Source: Cellulomonas sp. Root485
Lineage (GTDB): Bacteria > Actinomycetota > Actinomycetes > Actinomycetales > Cellulomonadaceae
NCBI RefSeq assembly: GCF_001426705.1
Contig: NZ_LMFC01000001.1
Location: forward strand, 1,703,355 to 1,767,354
Direction of reading: 5' to 3'
Length of the DNA: 64,000 nt
The notes beneath the pieces were generated by a model that saw only the letters and a program-made list of their open reading frames with translations, was not told the DNA's origin and made no database searches. A program made the position numbers and the translations under genes. Positions 25,790 to 32,962 of the stretch are shown piece after piece; the first letter of the stretch is position 1; every line of letters starts with the position of its first letter.

Positions 25790-26230
25790 TCAGGCGTCGG
25801 CGCTCGCCTCGGCCGTGATCTGGTTGGTGTCGCCGGCGTGCTGCACCTCGATGCGCCGCGGCTTGGCTTCCTCGGCGACCGGGATGCTCAGCGTCAGGAC
25901 ACCGTCGGTGTACGTGGCCGTGATCGCGTCGAGGGCGAGGCCGCGGCCCACCGTGAGCTGTCGCGCGTACGTGCCGACCGGCCGTTCCTTCGCGAGCCAC
26001 TGGACGTCCTGCTCGGTGTGCGGCGTGCGCTGCGCCCGGATGGTGAGCGTGCGGTCCTCGACGTTCACGTCGATGGTGCCCGGGTCGGCGCCCGGGAGAT
26101 CCACGTGCAGCACGTAGTGGTCCCCGGAGCGGTACAGGTCCATCGGCATGGTCGCCGACGCGCGCTCGGCGGACGCGACCTGGGCGAACAGGCGGTCGAA
26201 CTCCTGGAACGGGTCGAATCGCGTAGCCAT
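25790..26230 (-). CDS. Hsp20/alpha-crystallin family small heat-shock protein
   Basis: A 146-residue small chaperone. A short N-terminal arm (MATRFDPFQEFDRLF) is followed by the alpha-crystallin domain (~30-130: YVLHVDLPGADPGTIDVNVEDRTLTI, quoted in part) with the family GVLTLSIPVAE near residue 110, and a short tail. It is an ATP-independent holdase that forms oligomers and binds unfolding proteins. ATG 26230 has an AAGGAGGTGA site. A near-perfect CIRCE element lies 91 nt upstream, so HrcA repression is expected. It is encoded alone. Confidence 0.94.
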   Translation of the reverse strand: MATRFDPFQEFDRLFAQVASAERASATMPMDLYRSGDHYVLHVDLPGADPGTIDVNVEDRTLTIRAQRTPHTEQDVQWLAKERPVGTYARQLTVGRGLALDAITATYTDGVLTLSIPVAEEAKPRRIEVQHAGDTNQITAEASADA

Positions 26231-26320
26231 GACCGTCACCTCCTTCGCGGCGAGGCGCCGGACCGTCCGGGCCTCGGGTGCTGTCCGGCCCCCGTGGCCG
26301 GACTGGCTACAGGACAAGAA

Positions 26321-26347
26321 TTAGCACTCTCGTAGCGAGAGTGCCAG
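26321..26347 (-). promoter_or_regulatory. CIRCE operator (HrcA site) of hsp20
   Basis: On the plus strand TTAGCACTC, nine nucleotides, then GAGTGCCAG. The left arm is a perfect match to the consensus TTAGCACTC-N9-GAGTGCTAA, and the right arm matches at seven of nine positions. It lies 91 nt upstream of hsp20 and should place the gene in the HrcA regulon. Confidence 0.92.
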
Positions 26348-26357
26348 CGGTTCTGCC

Positions 26358-26384
26358 GGGGTGTTCGCGCGCGGCGAACACCCC
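26358..26384. repeat. 27-nt perfect palindrome next to CIRCE
   Basis: GGGGTGTTCGC, five nucleotides, GCGAACACCCC: an 11-bp perfect inverted repeat 10 nt from the CIRCE element. Because the flanking genes diverge, a terminator role is unlikely. A second operator, for hsp20 or the PfpI-like gene, is more plausible. Confidence 0.55.
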
Positions 26385-26570
26385 GCACAGGGCACGGGTG
26401 GTGGCCGCACGACGCGCGTCGGGAAGGGCGGCGGCGTAGCGTCGGGACGTCGGGCGTGAGGCAGCCGCGCTGACCGACGAGCCGTCCGACGATCGACGCA
26501 CCGCGCGCCGCGGAGTCCTGCGACGCGCACCGTCCGACCGTGCGGCACCGCCCCGGAAGGACACCCCCAC

Positions 26571-27140
26571 ATGAGCGAGACGACGCTGAGCGGCTATCGC
26601 GTCCTGGCGATCGTGACCAACTACGGCGTCGAGCAGGACGAGCTCGTCGTGCCCGTCGAGCACCTGCGGGAGCGCGGGGCCACGGTCGTGGTCGCGGCCG
26701 CGTCGAGGGACGTGATCCAGACCCTCGTCGGGGACAAGGACCCCGGCCGGACGGTGCAGCCCGACGCGACGTTCGGCGACGCGGGGTCGGACTTCGACCT
26801 GCTCCTCATCCCCGGCGGCACCCTGAACGCCGACGCGCTGCGCCTCGAGAGCGGCGCCGTCGACACCGTCCGTTCGTTCGCCTCGTCCGGCCGTCCCGTC
26901 GCCGCGATCTGCCACGGCCCGTGGGCGCTGGCCGAGGCGGGTGTGGTCGAGGGCAGGACGGTGACGTCGTACCCGTCGCTCCGGACGGACCTGCGCAACG
27001 CCGGGGCCACCTGGGTCGACCAGTCCGTCTCGATCGACGACGGCGGCCCGTTCACCCTGGTCACCTCCCGCACGCCGGACGACCTCGACGACTTCCTGCC
27101 GGCCGTCGAGAAGGCCCTCGCCTCCGCCCACGAGAGGTGA
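26571..27140 (+). CDS. DJ-1/PfpI family protein
   Basis: A 189-residue class-I-glutamine-amidotransferase-like protein. The nucleophile elbow AAICHGPW carries Cys114, and Glu21 in GVEQDELVVP is the partner acid of the family. The segment LLLIPGGTLNAD is also characteristic. Members act as stress chaperones, glyoxalases/deglycases or peptidases; which applies here cannot be decided. Its stop overlaps the next start as TGATG, so the two are probably co-translated. The divergent hsp20 gene suggests a shared stress context. Confidence 0.9.
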   Translation: MSETTLSGYRVLAIVTNYGVEQDELVVPVEHLRERGATVVVAAASRDVIQTLVGDKDPGRTVQPDATFGDAGSDFDLLLIPGGTLNADALRLESGAVDTVRSFASSGRPVAAICHGPWALAEAGVVEGRTVTSYPSLRTDLRNAGATWVDQSVSIDDGGPFTLVTSRTPDDLDDFLPAVEKALASAHER

Positions 27141-28099
27141 TGGGCGCCGGCGTCGCGGACCTCCGTCGCGGGTCGAGGATGCGGACGAGGAAGCTGACCG
27201 ACGAGGGGCGGGGGGGCCGACGCGTGCCAGCACGGGACCCGTGGCTCGCGGTCGCCCGCGCGCTCGCCGACCGGCACGTCGGGGTGGCCCGGCTCGACCT
27301 GCTGGGCTCGAGCGCCACGCACGCCGTCCTTCTCGTCCGTGCAGGAACCACGCGGCTGGTGCTCAAGGTCGCCGCCGCCGACACCCGCCCCGGCCTCGAC
27401 CTCGCACGGTCCGCCGCAGCACAGGAGCTCGCGCGGCGGGCGGGGGTGCCGGCCGGGACGGTGGTCGCCGCGGGTGTCGACGCCGAGGTGCCCGCCGTCC
27501 AGTACCTGCTCCAGGAGGAGGTCCAGGGCAGCGAGTGGCGCACGGTGCGACCGCAGCTGCGACCGGCCGAGCTGGCACGCGCGTACGCGGACATCGCCGG
27601 TGCCGTGCTGGCGCTGCAGTCCGTCACGATCCCGTCGTTCGGCGCCCTGGACGACCCCGCGCCACGCGGCCTGCTGGACGCGCTGCACACGCGGGTCGAC
27701 CTTCGGATCCCCGAGGGCGCCCGGCGGCAGCAGGCCCACGACGTCCTGCACGACCATGCCGACCTCTTCCGCGCACCGGACCGGCCGACCCTCACGCACG
27801 ACGACCTCCACCACGCGAACCTGCTCTTCCGGCGGGACAAAAGCGGCTGGGTGCTGGCGGGCATCCTCGACTGGGACAAGGCGTGGGCCGGGTCCGCCGA
27901 GGCGGACGTCGCGCGGATGGCCTTCTGGGACGGCATGACCGACCCGGTGTTCTGGTCGGTCTACCGCGAGGGTGTGCCTGAGCGGGACGGGTGGGCGAGG
28001 CGCGCGGAGGTCTACCAGCTGCTGTGGTGCCTGGAGTACGACGTCGACACGGCCCGGCACCGGCAGGACACCGCGGCGCTGGTCGCACGGCTGACGTAG
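27140..28099 (+). CDS. Aminoglycoside phosphotransferase (APH)-fold small-molecule kinase
   Basis: A 319-residue protein with the APH/choline-kinase fold. An N-lobe nucleotide region (TRLVLKVAAAD, Lys near 74) is followed by the catalytic loop LTHDDLHHANLLF and the metal-binding ILDWDKAWAG. The substrate is unknown; most such environmental proteins are not resistance enzymes. The start is uncertain: ATG 27140 overlaps the preceding stop, while ATG 27179 or GTG 27224 (preceded by a G-rich ribosome site) would remove a basic, low-complexity N-terminus. Confidence 0.8.
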   Translation: MGAGVADLRRGSRMRTRKLTDEGRGGRRVPARDPWLAVARALADRHVGVARLDLLGSSATHAVLLVRAGTTRLVLKVAAADTRPGLDLARSAAAQELARRAGVPAGTVVAAGVDAEVPAVQYLLQEEVQGSEWRTVRPQLRPAELARAYADIAGAVLALQSVTIPSFGALDDPAPRGLLDALHTRVDLRIPEGARRQQAHDVLHDHADLFRAPDRPTLTHDDLHHANLLFRRDKSGWVLAGILDWDKAWAGSAEADVARMAFWDGMTDPVFWSVYREGVPERDGWARRAEVYQLLWCLEYDVDTARHRQDTAALVARLT

Positions 28100-28110
28100 G
28101 ACCCGTCGGG

Positions 28111-28116
28111 CAGACT
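28111..28116 (+). promoter_or_regulatory. -10-like hexamer for dinB
   Basis: CAGACT lies 6 nt before the ATG at 28123 in the context CAGACTCGGACCATG, typical of leaderless actinobacterial genes. No LexA box was found nearby. Confidence 0.3.
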
Positions 28117-28122
28117 CGGACC

Positions 28123-29199
28123 ATGGGCTCGCACACTGCCTGGGTGCTGCACGTCGACCTCGACCAGTTCGTCGCGGCCGTCGAGGTGCTGCGTCGCCCG
28201 GAGCTCGCCGGCAGGCCCGTCGTGGTCGGCGGACGCGGCGACCCGACCGAACGGGGCGTGGTCTCGACCGCGTCCTACGAGGCACGGGTGTTCGGGGTCC
28301 GCTCCGGGATGCCGCTGCGGATCGCCGCCCGCAAGCTGCCCGACGCGGTGTTCCTCCCCGTGGACGCCCCCGAGTACGAGGCGGTGTCCGAGCGCGTGAT
28401 GGCGACGCTGCGCTCGCTCGGTGCCGTCGTGGAGGTGCTCGGCTGGGACGAGGCGTTCCTCGGCGCCTCGACCGACGACCCGGAGGCGCTGGCCCGGCAC
28501 GCGCAGGAAGCCGTCCTGCGCGAGACCCGGCTGCACTGCTCGGTGGGCATCGGGGACAACAAGGTCCGCGCGAAGATCGCCACCGAGTTCGGCAAGCCGG
28601 CGGGCGTCTTCCGGCTCACCGCCGAGAACTGGTTCGACGTGATGGGCCACCGCCCGACGATCGACCTGTGGGGCGTGGGGACGAAGGTGTCGAAACGCCT
28701 GACGGCGCTCGGCGTCACCACCGTGCAGGAGCTGGCCGACGCACCCCCCGACGCCCTCGTCGCCGAGTTCGGGCCGAAGATGGGCGTCTGGTACCACGAG
28801 CTCGGACGAGGGCTCGGGCCGACGACCGTCGACGACGCCCCGTGGGTGCCGCGAGGTCACAGCCGCGAGACCACCTTCCAGCAGAACCTCACGACGCCGG
28901 AGCAGGTACGGGACGCGGTCCGGGCGATGGCGTACGAGGTGGTCGAGGACACCGCGAAGGACGGCCGGCCGGTCGTCCGTGTCGCGATCAAGGTGCGCTA
29001 CGCGCCGTTCGTGACGACGAGCACGAGCCGCAAGCTCCCCGAGGCCACCCGGGACCCGGCGACGATCGTGGACGCGGTGCTGGCCCTGCTGGACAAGGTC
29101 GAGGACCGGGAGGTCCGGCTGCTCGGTGTGCGAGCGGAGATGGCGATGCCCGACGACGCCGATCCGGCCGACCGGACCCCGGTGCGCGGCCGCATCTGA
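28123..29199 (+). CDS. dinB: Y-family DNA polymerase IV
   Basis: A 358-residue translesion polymerase. The palm motifs HVDLDQFVAAVE (metal Asp residues) and GWDEAF are followed by the helix-hairpin-helix thumb (WGVGTKVSKRLTALG) and a little-finger domain (~230-345: SRETTFQQNLTT at its start). The C-terminus lacks an obvious beta-clamp-binding motif, as in some actinobacterial DinB2-like proteins. ATG 28123 is chosen because the palm motif starts about ten residues later, as is usual, and a CAGACT hexamer precedes it. Confidence 0.9.
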   Translation: MGSHTAWVLHVDLDQFVAAVEVLRRPELAGRPVVVGGRGDPTERGVVSTASYEARVFGVRSGMPLRIAARKLPDAVFLPVDAPEYEAVSERVMATLRSLGAVVEVLGWDEAFLGASTDDPEALARHAQEAVLRETRLHCSVGIGDNKVRAKIATEFGKPAGVFRLTAENWFDVMGHRPTIDLWGVGTKVSKRLTALGVTTVQELADAPPDALVAEFGPKMGVWYHELGRGLGPTTVDDAPWVPRGHSRETTFQQNLTTPEQVRDAVRAMAYEVVEDTAKDGRPVVRVAIKVRYAPFVTTSTSRKLPEATRDPATIVDAVLALLDKVEDREVRLLGVRAEMAMPDDADPADRTPVRGRI

Positions 29200-29302
29200 C
29201 GTCGTCCACCATGCGAGAGTCCTGCGCGAAGTCTTGACCGGCCCGCCGGAGGCGTGCTCACCTGTCCCCGCCGTGATCGAGCCGACCTGGGAGGAGCAAC
29301 CG

Positions 29303-29383
29303 ATGACCGCTGTCACCGCGCTGCCGTCCCGTCGTGGCGCCCTCGCGCTGCGTTCCTGTCCGGCCTGCTGTCAGCAGCACTGA
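29303..29383 (+). CDS. Cys-rich leader peptide 1, upstream of thiol dioxygenase/rhodanese
   Basis: A 26-codon ORF with a strong GGGAGGAGC site 5-8 nt before the ATG. It encodes MTAVTALPSRRGALALRSC followed by PACCQQH and a stop. Cys codons are TGT (19) and the pair TGC-TGT (22-23). CTGCTG-T-CAGCAG (29365-29377) is a perfect inverted repeat exactly over the Cys-Cys-Gln-Gln codons. Actinobacterial leader ORFs of this kind, rich in cysteine and preceding sulfur genes, are known as cysteine-responsive attenuators in mycobacteria. Ribosome stalling at the Cys codons would change folding of the following 98-nt spacer, which contains the palindrome at 29391-29406. Confidence 0.82.
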   Translation: MTAVTALPSRRGALALRSCPACCQQH

Positions 29384-29390
29384 CGCCCCA

Positions 29391-29406
29391 CCCGGCACGT
29401 GCCGGG
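29391..29406 (+). promoter_or_regulatory. Palindrome in the leader-peptide 1 spacer
   Basis: CCCGGCACGTGCCGGG is a perfect 16-nt palindrome 8 nt after the leader stop. It could form a short GC hairpin in RNA, a candidate arm of an attenuator. No T-tract follows, so termination would have to be Rho-dependent or control would be translational. Confidence 0.45.
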
Positions 29407-29481
29407 AGCAGGCCCGTCCGACCCCCCACGCCTTCGTCGCGTCCGGGTCGGCCCGCAGACGCACCCCCGAGAGGCACCACC

Positions 29482-29979
29482 ATGAGCATCGACCTGTCCC
29501 CCCGTCCCACGATCACCCTCGGTGTCGACGAGCTCCGCGCGCTGACACGATCGCTCGCCGCGCAGCCGGACCTCTGGCAGCCGCTGGTCCGGTTCCAGGA
29601 GAGCGGCCGCTGGTGGACCCGGCTGGACGGGCCGCCCGGGGTCGACGTGTGGCTGCTCAGCTGGCTGCCGTCGCAGGGCACCGAGCTGCACGACCACGGA
29701 GCCTCCGCGGCCGCGTTCACGATCGTCACCGGCACCCTGACGGAGGTCCGGCCCACCGACGACGGCTCCCTGGTGCCGCAGCAGCTCCCCGCCGACCGGA
29801 CCCAGACCGTCGACCCGGGCGACCGCCACGACGTCCTGAACACCGGGACCGAGCCGGCGGTCAGCATCCACGCCTACTCCCCGCCGCTGACCCGGATGAC
29901 GTACTGGGCGACGACCCCGGACGGCACCCTCGTCCCGTCGCGCACGGTCGACACCGACGAGCCGGAGTCGGACAAGTGA
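29482..29979 (+). CDS. Cysteine dioxygenase-like cupin (thiol dioxygenase)
   Basis: A 165-residue type I cysteine dioxygenase family cupin. Iron ligands are visible as H70 and H72 in GTELHDHGAS and H130 in VSIHAYSPPL, the 3-His arrangement of thiol dioxygenases, with the cupin spacing normal. The expected reaction is O2-dependent oxidation of cysteine (or another small thiol such as 3-mercaptopropionate) to the sulfinate. GAGAGG precedes the ATG. The gene overlaps the rhodanese start by 4 nt (GTGA) and lies behind a Cys-rich leader, so it belongs to a thiol/sulfur operon. The substrate is not decidable from sequence. Confidence 0.88.
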   Translation: MSIDLSPRPTITLGVDELRALTRSLAAQPDLWQPLVRFQESGRWWTRLDGPPGVDVWLLSWLPSQGTELHDHGASAAAFTIVTGTLTEVRPTDDGSLVPQQLPADRTQTVDPGDRHDVLNTGTEPAVSIHAYSPPLTRMTYWATTPDGTLVPSRTVDTDEPESDK

Positions 29980-30404
29980 CCCGCCGCCGGACCATCGACG
30001 ACGTCCTCGCCGACGCCCGCGCGGGGCTGCGGCGGCTCGACCCGACGGACGCGTGGAACGCGCTCTCGGCGGGCGCGCTGCTCGTCGACATCCGTCCCGC
30101 GGCCCAGCGAGCGGCCGAGGGCGAGGTGCCGCAGGCGGTCGTGATCGAGCGGAACGTCCTCGAGTGGCGGCTCGACCCGGCCAGCGCCCACCGCATCCCG
30201 GCAGCGACCGGCCACGACCTGCAGGTGATCGTGCTCTGCTCCGAGGGCTACACGTCCAGCCTGGCGGCCGCCGCGCTCGCGGACCTCGGGCTGCACCGCG
30301 CGACCGACGTCGTCGGTGGCTTCCACGCGTGGGCGGCGGCAGGGCTGCCCGTGACCGCCGGCCGTGGCGCGCTCGTGGGGGCGGGAGTGCACGCCGGCGC
30401 GTGA
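29976..30404 (+). CDS. Rhodanese-like sulfurtransferase
   Basis: A single-domain rhodanese of 142 residues. The active-site Cys88 sits in the loop IVLCSEGYTSSLAA, after the family pattern LLVDIRPAAQRAAEGEVPQAVVIER (quoted in part), and GGFHAWAAAGLP closes the domain. It transfers sulfane sulfur to a thiol or cyanide acceptor. The GTG start overlaps the dioxygenase stop, so the proteins are probably made together. Pairing of a thiol dioxygenase with a rhodanese suggests handling of reactive sulfur during thiol breakdown (inference). Confidence 0.9.
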   Translation: MTRRRTIDDVLADARAGLRRLDPTDAWNALSAGALLVDIRPAAQRAAEGEVPQAVVIERNVLEWRLDPASAHRIPAATGHDLQVIVLCSEGYTSSLAAAALADLGLHRATDVVGGFHAWAAAGLPVTAGRGALVGAGVHAGA

Positions 30405-30475
30405 CCCCGGGGGCGCCGGGCTCCGGCGAGTGGTAGACCGGGATTCACCCGCTCCCTCGCCCGAGGAGATCTCTC

Positions 30476-32254
30476 ATGCGATCGTCCAGGCCGACCGGCT
30501 CGTTGGTGGCGCTCGTCGCCGCTGTCGCCCTCGCGCTGGGGGTGGGCGTCGCGCCCGCCTCGGCGCACCCACCGCGACCGGGCGAGAAGGTGCCGGTGGC
30601 CACCGGCTCCGGCGGCGCTGTCACCACCGTCGACGCCGACGCGACCCGCGTCGGCCTCGACGTGCTGCGCCGGGGCGGCAACGCGGTGGACGCCGCCGTC
30701 GCGGCCGCGGCGACGCTCGGTGTCACCGAGCCGTTCTCGTCGGGCATCGGCGGCGGCGGCTTCTTCGTCTTCTACGAGGCGGCGACCGGGCAGGTCCACA
30801 CGATCGACGGTCGCGAGACCGCGCCGATGGCCATGCAGAGCGACGCGTTCGTCGAGAACGGCGTGCCGATCCCGTTCGCCGACGCCGTGACGTCGGGCCT
30901 GTCCGTCGGCGTGCCCGGGACCCCGCGGACGTGGGCGACCGCGCTGGACCAGTGGGGGTCCATCGACCTGCGCACCGCTCTGCGGGGGGCCACGGACGTG
31001 GCGCGCCGCGGCTTCGTGGTCGACCAGACGTTCGTGGACCAGACGACCGCCAACGTCGCGCGGTTCTCCGCGTTCCGGTCGTCGTCGGACCTGTTCCTGC
31101 GCCGCGGCGCTCCCCCCGCCGTCGGGTCGGTGTTCCGGAACCGCGACCTGGCACAGACCTATGACCTGCTGGCCCGCAAGGGTGTCGACGCGCTCTACAC
31201 CGGGCGGCTCGCCCAGGAGATCGTCCAGACGGTCCAGGACCCGCCCGTCCGCAGGCAGAGCACGCTCGTCGCACGCCCGGGCCTCCTGGAGCTCAGTGAC
31301 CTCGCGTCCTACCAGGCTCCGCTGCGCGCCCCGACGCTCGTGTCGTACCGCGGGCTCGACGTCTACGGTATGGCGCCGCCGTCGTCCGGCGGCTCGACCG
31401 TCGGCGAGGCGCTCAACATCCTGGAGGCCTCCGACCTCACCGACCCGACGCAGACGCTCCACCACTACCTGGAGGCGAGCGCCCTGGCGTTCGCCGACCG
31501 CAACCGCTATGTCGGTGACCCCGCCTTCGTGGACGTGCCGCTCGAACAGCTCCTGTCCGACGGGTTCGCCGCGGAGCGCGCCTGCCTCATCAGCCCGACG
31601 ACCGCGCTGACCAAGCCGGTCGCCCCGGGTGTCCCCGACGGCGACTACGCGACGTGCGAGACGGCGGCCGTCGGCACCGAGGGCACGGACGGCCAGTCCA
31701 CGACGCACCTGACGACCGCGGACCAGTGGGGCAACGTGGTGGCGTACACGCTCACCATCGAGTCCCTGGGCGGCAACGGGATCGTCGTGCCCGGCCGCGG
31801 CTTCCTGCTCAACAACGAGCTGACCGACTTCAACTTCACCGACACCCAGGGCGGCAACGACCCGAACCTGCCGGGTCCGGGCAAGCGGCCGCGCAGCTCG
31901 ATGTCACCGACGATCGTCCTGGCCGACGGCAGCCCGTTCCTGGCGCTGGGCTCCCCGGGAGGGTCGACCATCATCACGACCGTCCTGCAGGTCCTGGTGA
32001 ACCGTCTGGACCTCGGCATGGACCTGCCGGCGGCCGTCGCGGCGCCCCGTGCGACGCAGCGCAACACCGCCGCGGTGCAGGCCGAACCGGGCTTCGACCG
32101 GACGGCGCTGCAGGCGCTCGGGCACACCTTCGTGGACAACCCGGAGATCGGGGCGGCGACCGCGATCGAGTTCCTCGACGACGGCACCCTGCTCGCGGTC
32201 GCGGAACCGGTCCGGCGCGGTGGCGGGAGCGCCGCGGTGGTGCACGACAGCTGA
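30476..32254 (+). CDS. ggt: Secreted gamma-glutamyltransferase
   Basis: A 592-residue Ntn-hydrolase proenzyme with an N-terminal signal peptide (~1-31, cleavage near APASAHP). Autoprocessing would occur before Thr409 in DGQSTTHLTTADQWGN, making the nucleophile. The usual TTHxS motif has Thr instead of Ser at the fifth position. SSMSPTIVL and LGSPGGSTII, which bind the gamma-glutamyl group, are intact. GGT splits glutathione and other gamma-glutamyl amides and releases cysteinylglycine, so it fits a sulfur-acquisition neighbourhood. The start has GAGGAGA. It appears monocistronic. Confidence 0.93.
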   Translation: MRSSRPTGSLVALVAAVALALGVGVAPASAHPPRPGEKVPVATGSGGAVTTVDADATRVGLDVLRRGGNAVDAAVAAAATLGVTEPFSSGIGGGGFFVFYEAATGQVHTIDGRETAPMAMQSDAFVENGVPIPFADAVTSGLSVGVPGTPRTWATALDQWGSIDLRTALRGATDVARRGFVVDQTFVDQTTANVARFSAFRSSSDLFLRRGAPPAVGSVFRNRDLAQTYDLLARKGVDALYTGRLAQEIVQTVQDPPVRRQSTLVARPGLLELSDLASYQAPLRAPTLVSYRGLDVYGMAPPSSGGSTVGEALNILEASDLTDPTQTLHHYLEASALAFADRNRYVGDPAFVDVPLEQLLSDGFAAERACLISPTTALTKPVAPGVPDGDYATCETAAVGTEGTDGQSTTHLTTADQWGNVVAYTLTIESLGGNGIVVPGRGFLLNNELTDFNFTDTQGGNDPNLPGPGKRPRSSMSPTIVLADGSPFLALGSPGGSTIITTVLQVLVNRLDLGMDLPAAVAAPRATQRNTAAVQAEPGFDRTALQALGHTFVDNPEIGAATAIEFLDDGTLLAVAEPVRRGGGSAAVVHDS

Positions 32255-32285
32255 CGGCGCCGCGTTCGTCCGCCATGCAAGAAAG

Positions 32286-32306
32286 TTGACTAAACCCTCT
32301 GGTCAA
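32286..32306. promoter_or_regulatory. TTGAC-N11-GTCAA inverted repeat, LysR-type box candidate
   Basis: TTGAC at 32286-32290 and GTCAA at 32302-32306 form a perfect inverted repeat with an 11-nt spacer, the T-N11-A layout of LysR-family sites. It lies in an A/T-rich patch upstream of the flavin reductase operon. TTATAC at 32320-32325 downstream is a reasonable -10 hexamer but lacks a -35 at normal spacing, which fits an activator-dependent promoter. Confidence 0.5.
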
Positions 32307-32389
32307 GTCGGGATTGTTGTTATACCCGGTGCATCGAACCCGCGCGGACCGTGCGGCGGGTTCATGAGAGCCGAGATCGAGGACCCGCC

Positions 32390-32962
32390 ATGACCCATCA
32401 GACGTCGTCGCAGCACCCCGGAGCACGTGTGGTGGTGCTGTCGGGCAACCCCCGGGCGGGCTCCCGCACCACCGCCGCCGCGGTGCACGTCGCGCAGGCG
32501 AGCGCGCGGCTCCTCGGCTCCGAGCAGCCGGTCGAGACCGTCGAGCTCGCCCAGTTCGCCGCCGAGATCCTGGCAGACACGCACCCGACCGCCGACGTCG
32601 CGCTGCGCACGGTCGCCGAGGCCACGGTGCTCGTCGTCGCGACCCCCGTCTACAAGGCCTCGTACACCGGCCTGCTCAAGGCGTTCCTGGACCTGTACGG
32701 CCCCGGCGGGCTCAGCGGCGTGGTCGCGGTACCCGTCGTCGTCTCGGGCAACCCCGCGCACGCGCTCGTCGGCGAGGTGCACCTGCGGCCCCTGCTCGTC
32801 GAGCTCGGCGCCGTCGTGCCCACCCGGGCGCTGACGGTCGTGGAGTCACAGCTCACCGACCTCGACCCGGTGATCGAGCGGTGGTGGTCCGAGGGAGGCA
32901 GAGCCCTGGAGGCCCAGGTCGCCGCGGCCAGCCCCGCCGAGCTCGCGGAGGTCCGCGCATGA
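32390..32962 (+). CDS. NADPH-dependent FMN reductase (SsuE/MsuE-like)
   Basis: A flavodoxin-fold reductase of 190 residues. The phosphate loop VVLSGNPRAGSRT lies near residue 15 and the family signature VATPVYKASYTGLLKAFLDL near residue 83. SsuE-type enzymes supply free FMNH2 to two-component monooxygenases. The stop overlaps the next start as ATGA. The operon faces the large LLM-monooxygenase operon across a shared terminator, and these are the obvious reductase partners. The ATG at 32390 has only a weak GAGGAC ribosome site. Confidence 0.9.
   Translation: MTHQTSSQHPGARVVVLSGNPRAGSRTTAAAVHVAQASARLLGSEQPVETVELAQFAAEILADTHPTADVALRTVAEATVLVVATPVYKASYTGLLKAFLDLYGPGGLSGVVAVPVVVSGNPAHALVGEVHLRPLLVELGAVVPTRALTVVESQLTDLDPVIERWWSEGGRALEAQVAAASPAELAEVRA

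Larger units (their letters stand above)
26231..26570. other. Intergenic region between hsp20 and the PfpI-like gene
   Basis: A 340-nt non-coding, divergent regulatory region. It contains the CIRCE element at 26321-26347 and a 27-nt perfect palindrome at 26358-26384. I see no short gene or RNA in the remaining part near the PfpI-like gene. Confidence 0.6.

Noticed and set aside
26358..26384. Palindrome considered as a LexA (SOS) box or a terminator
   Set aside because: The GTTC and GAAC halves are in the reverse order to the Gram-positive LexA site and are too far apart; neighbouring genes diverge, so a terminator makes no sense.
27140..28099. APH-fold gene as an aminoglycoside-resistance determinant
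   Set aside because: Only the general kinase motifs are present. Most environmental APH-fold proteins have other substrates and nothing in the context suggests resistance.
32286..32291. TTGACT as a -35 hexamer for the flavin reductase operon
   Set aside because: At 16-18 nt spacing there is no acceptable -10 hexamer; the sequence is better explained as one arm of the inverted repeat.
32364..32393. Nine-codon ORF ending in an ATGA overlap with the flavin reductase start
   Set aside because: No Cys codons and no clear ribosome site; the overlap is probably coincidental.
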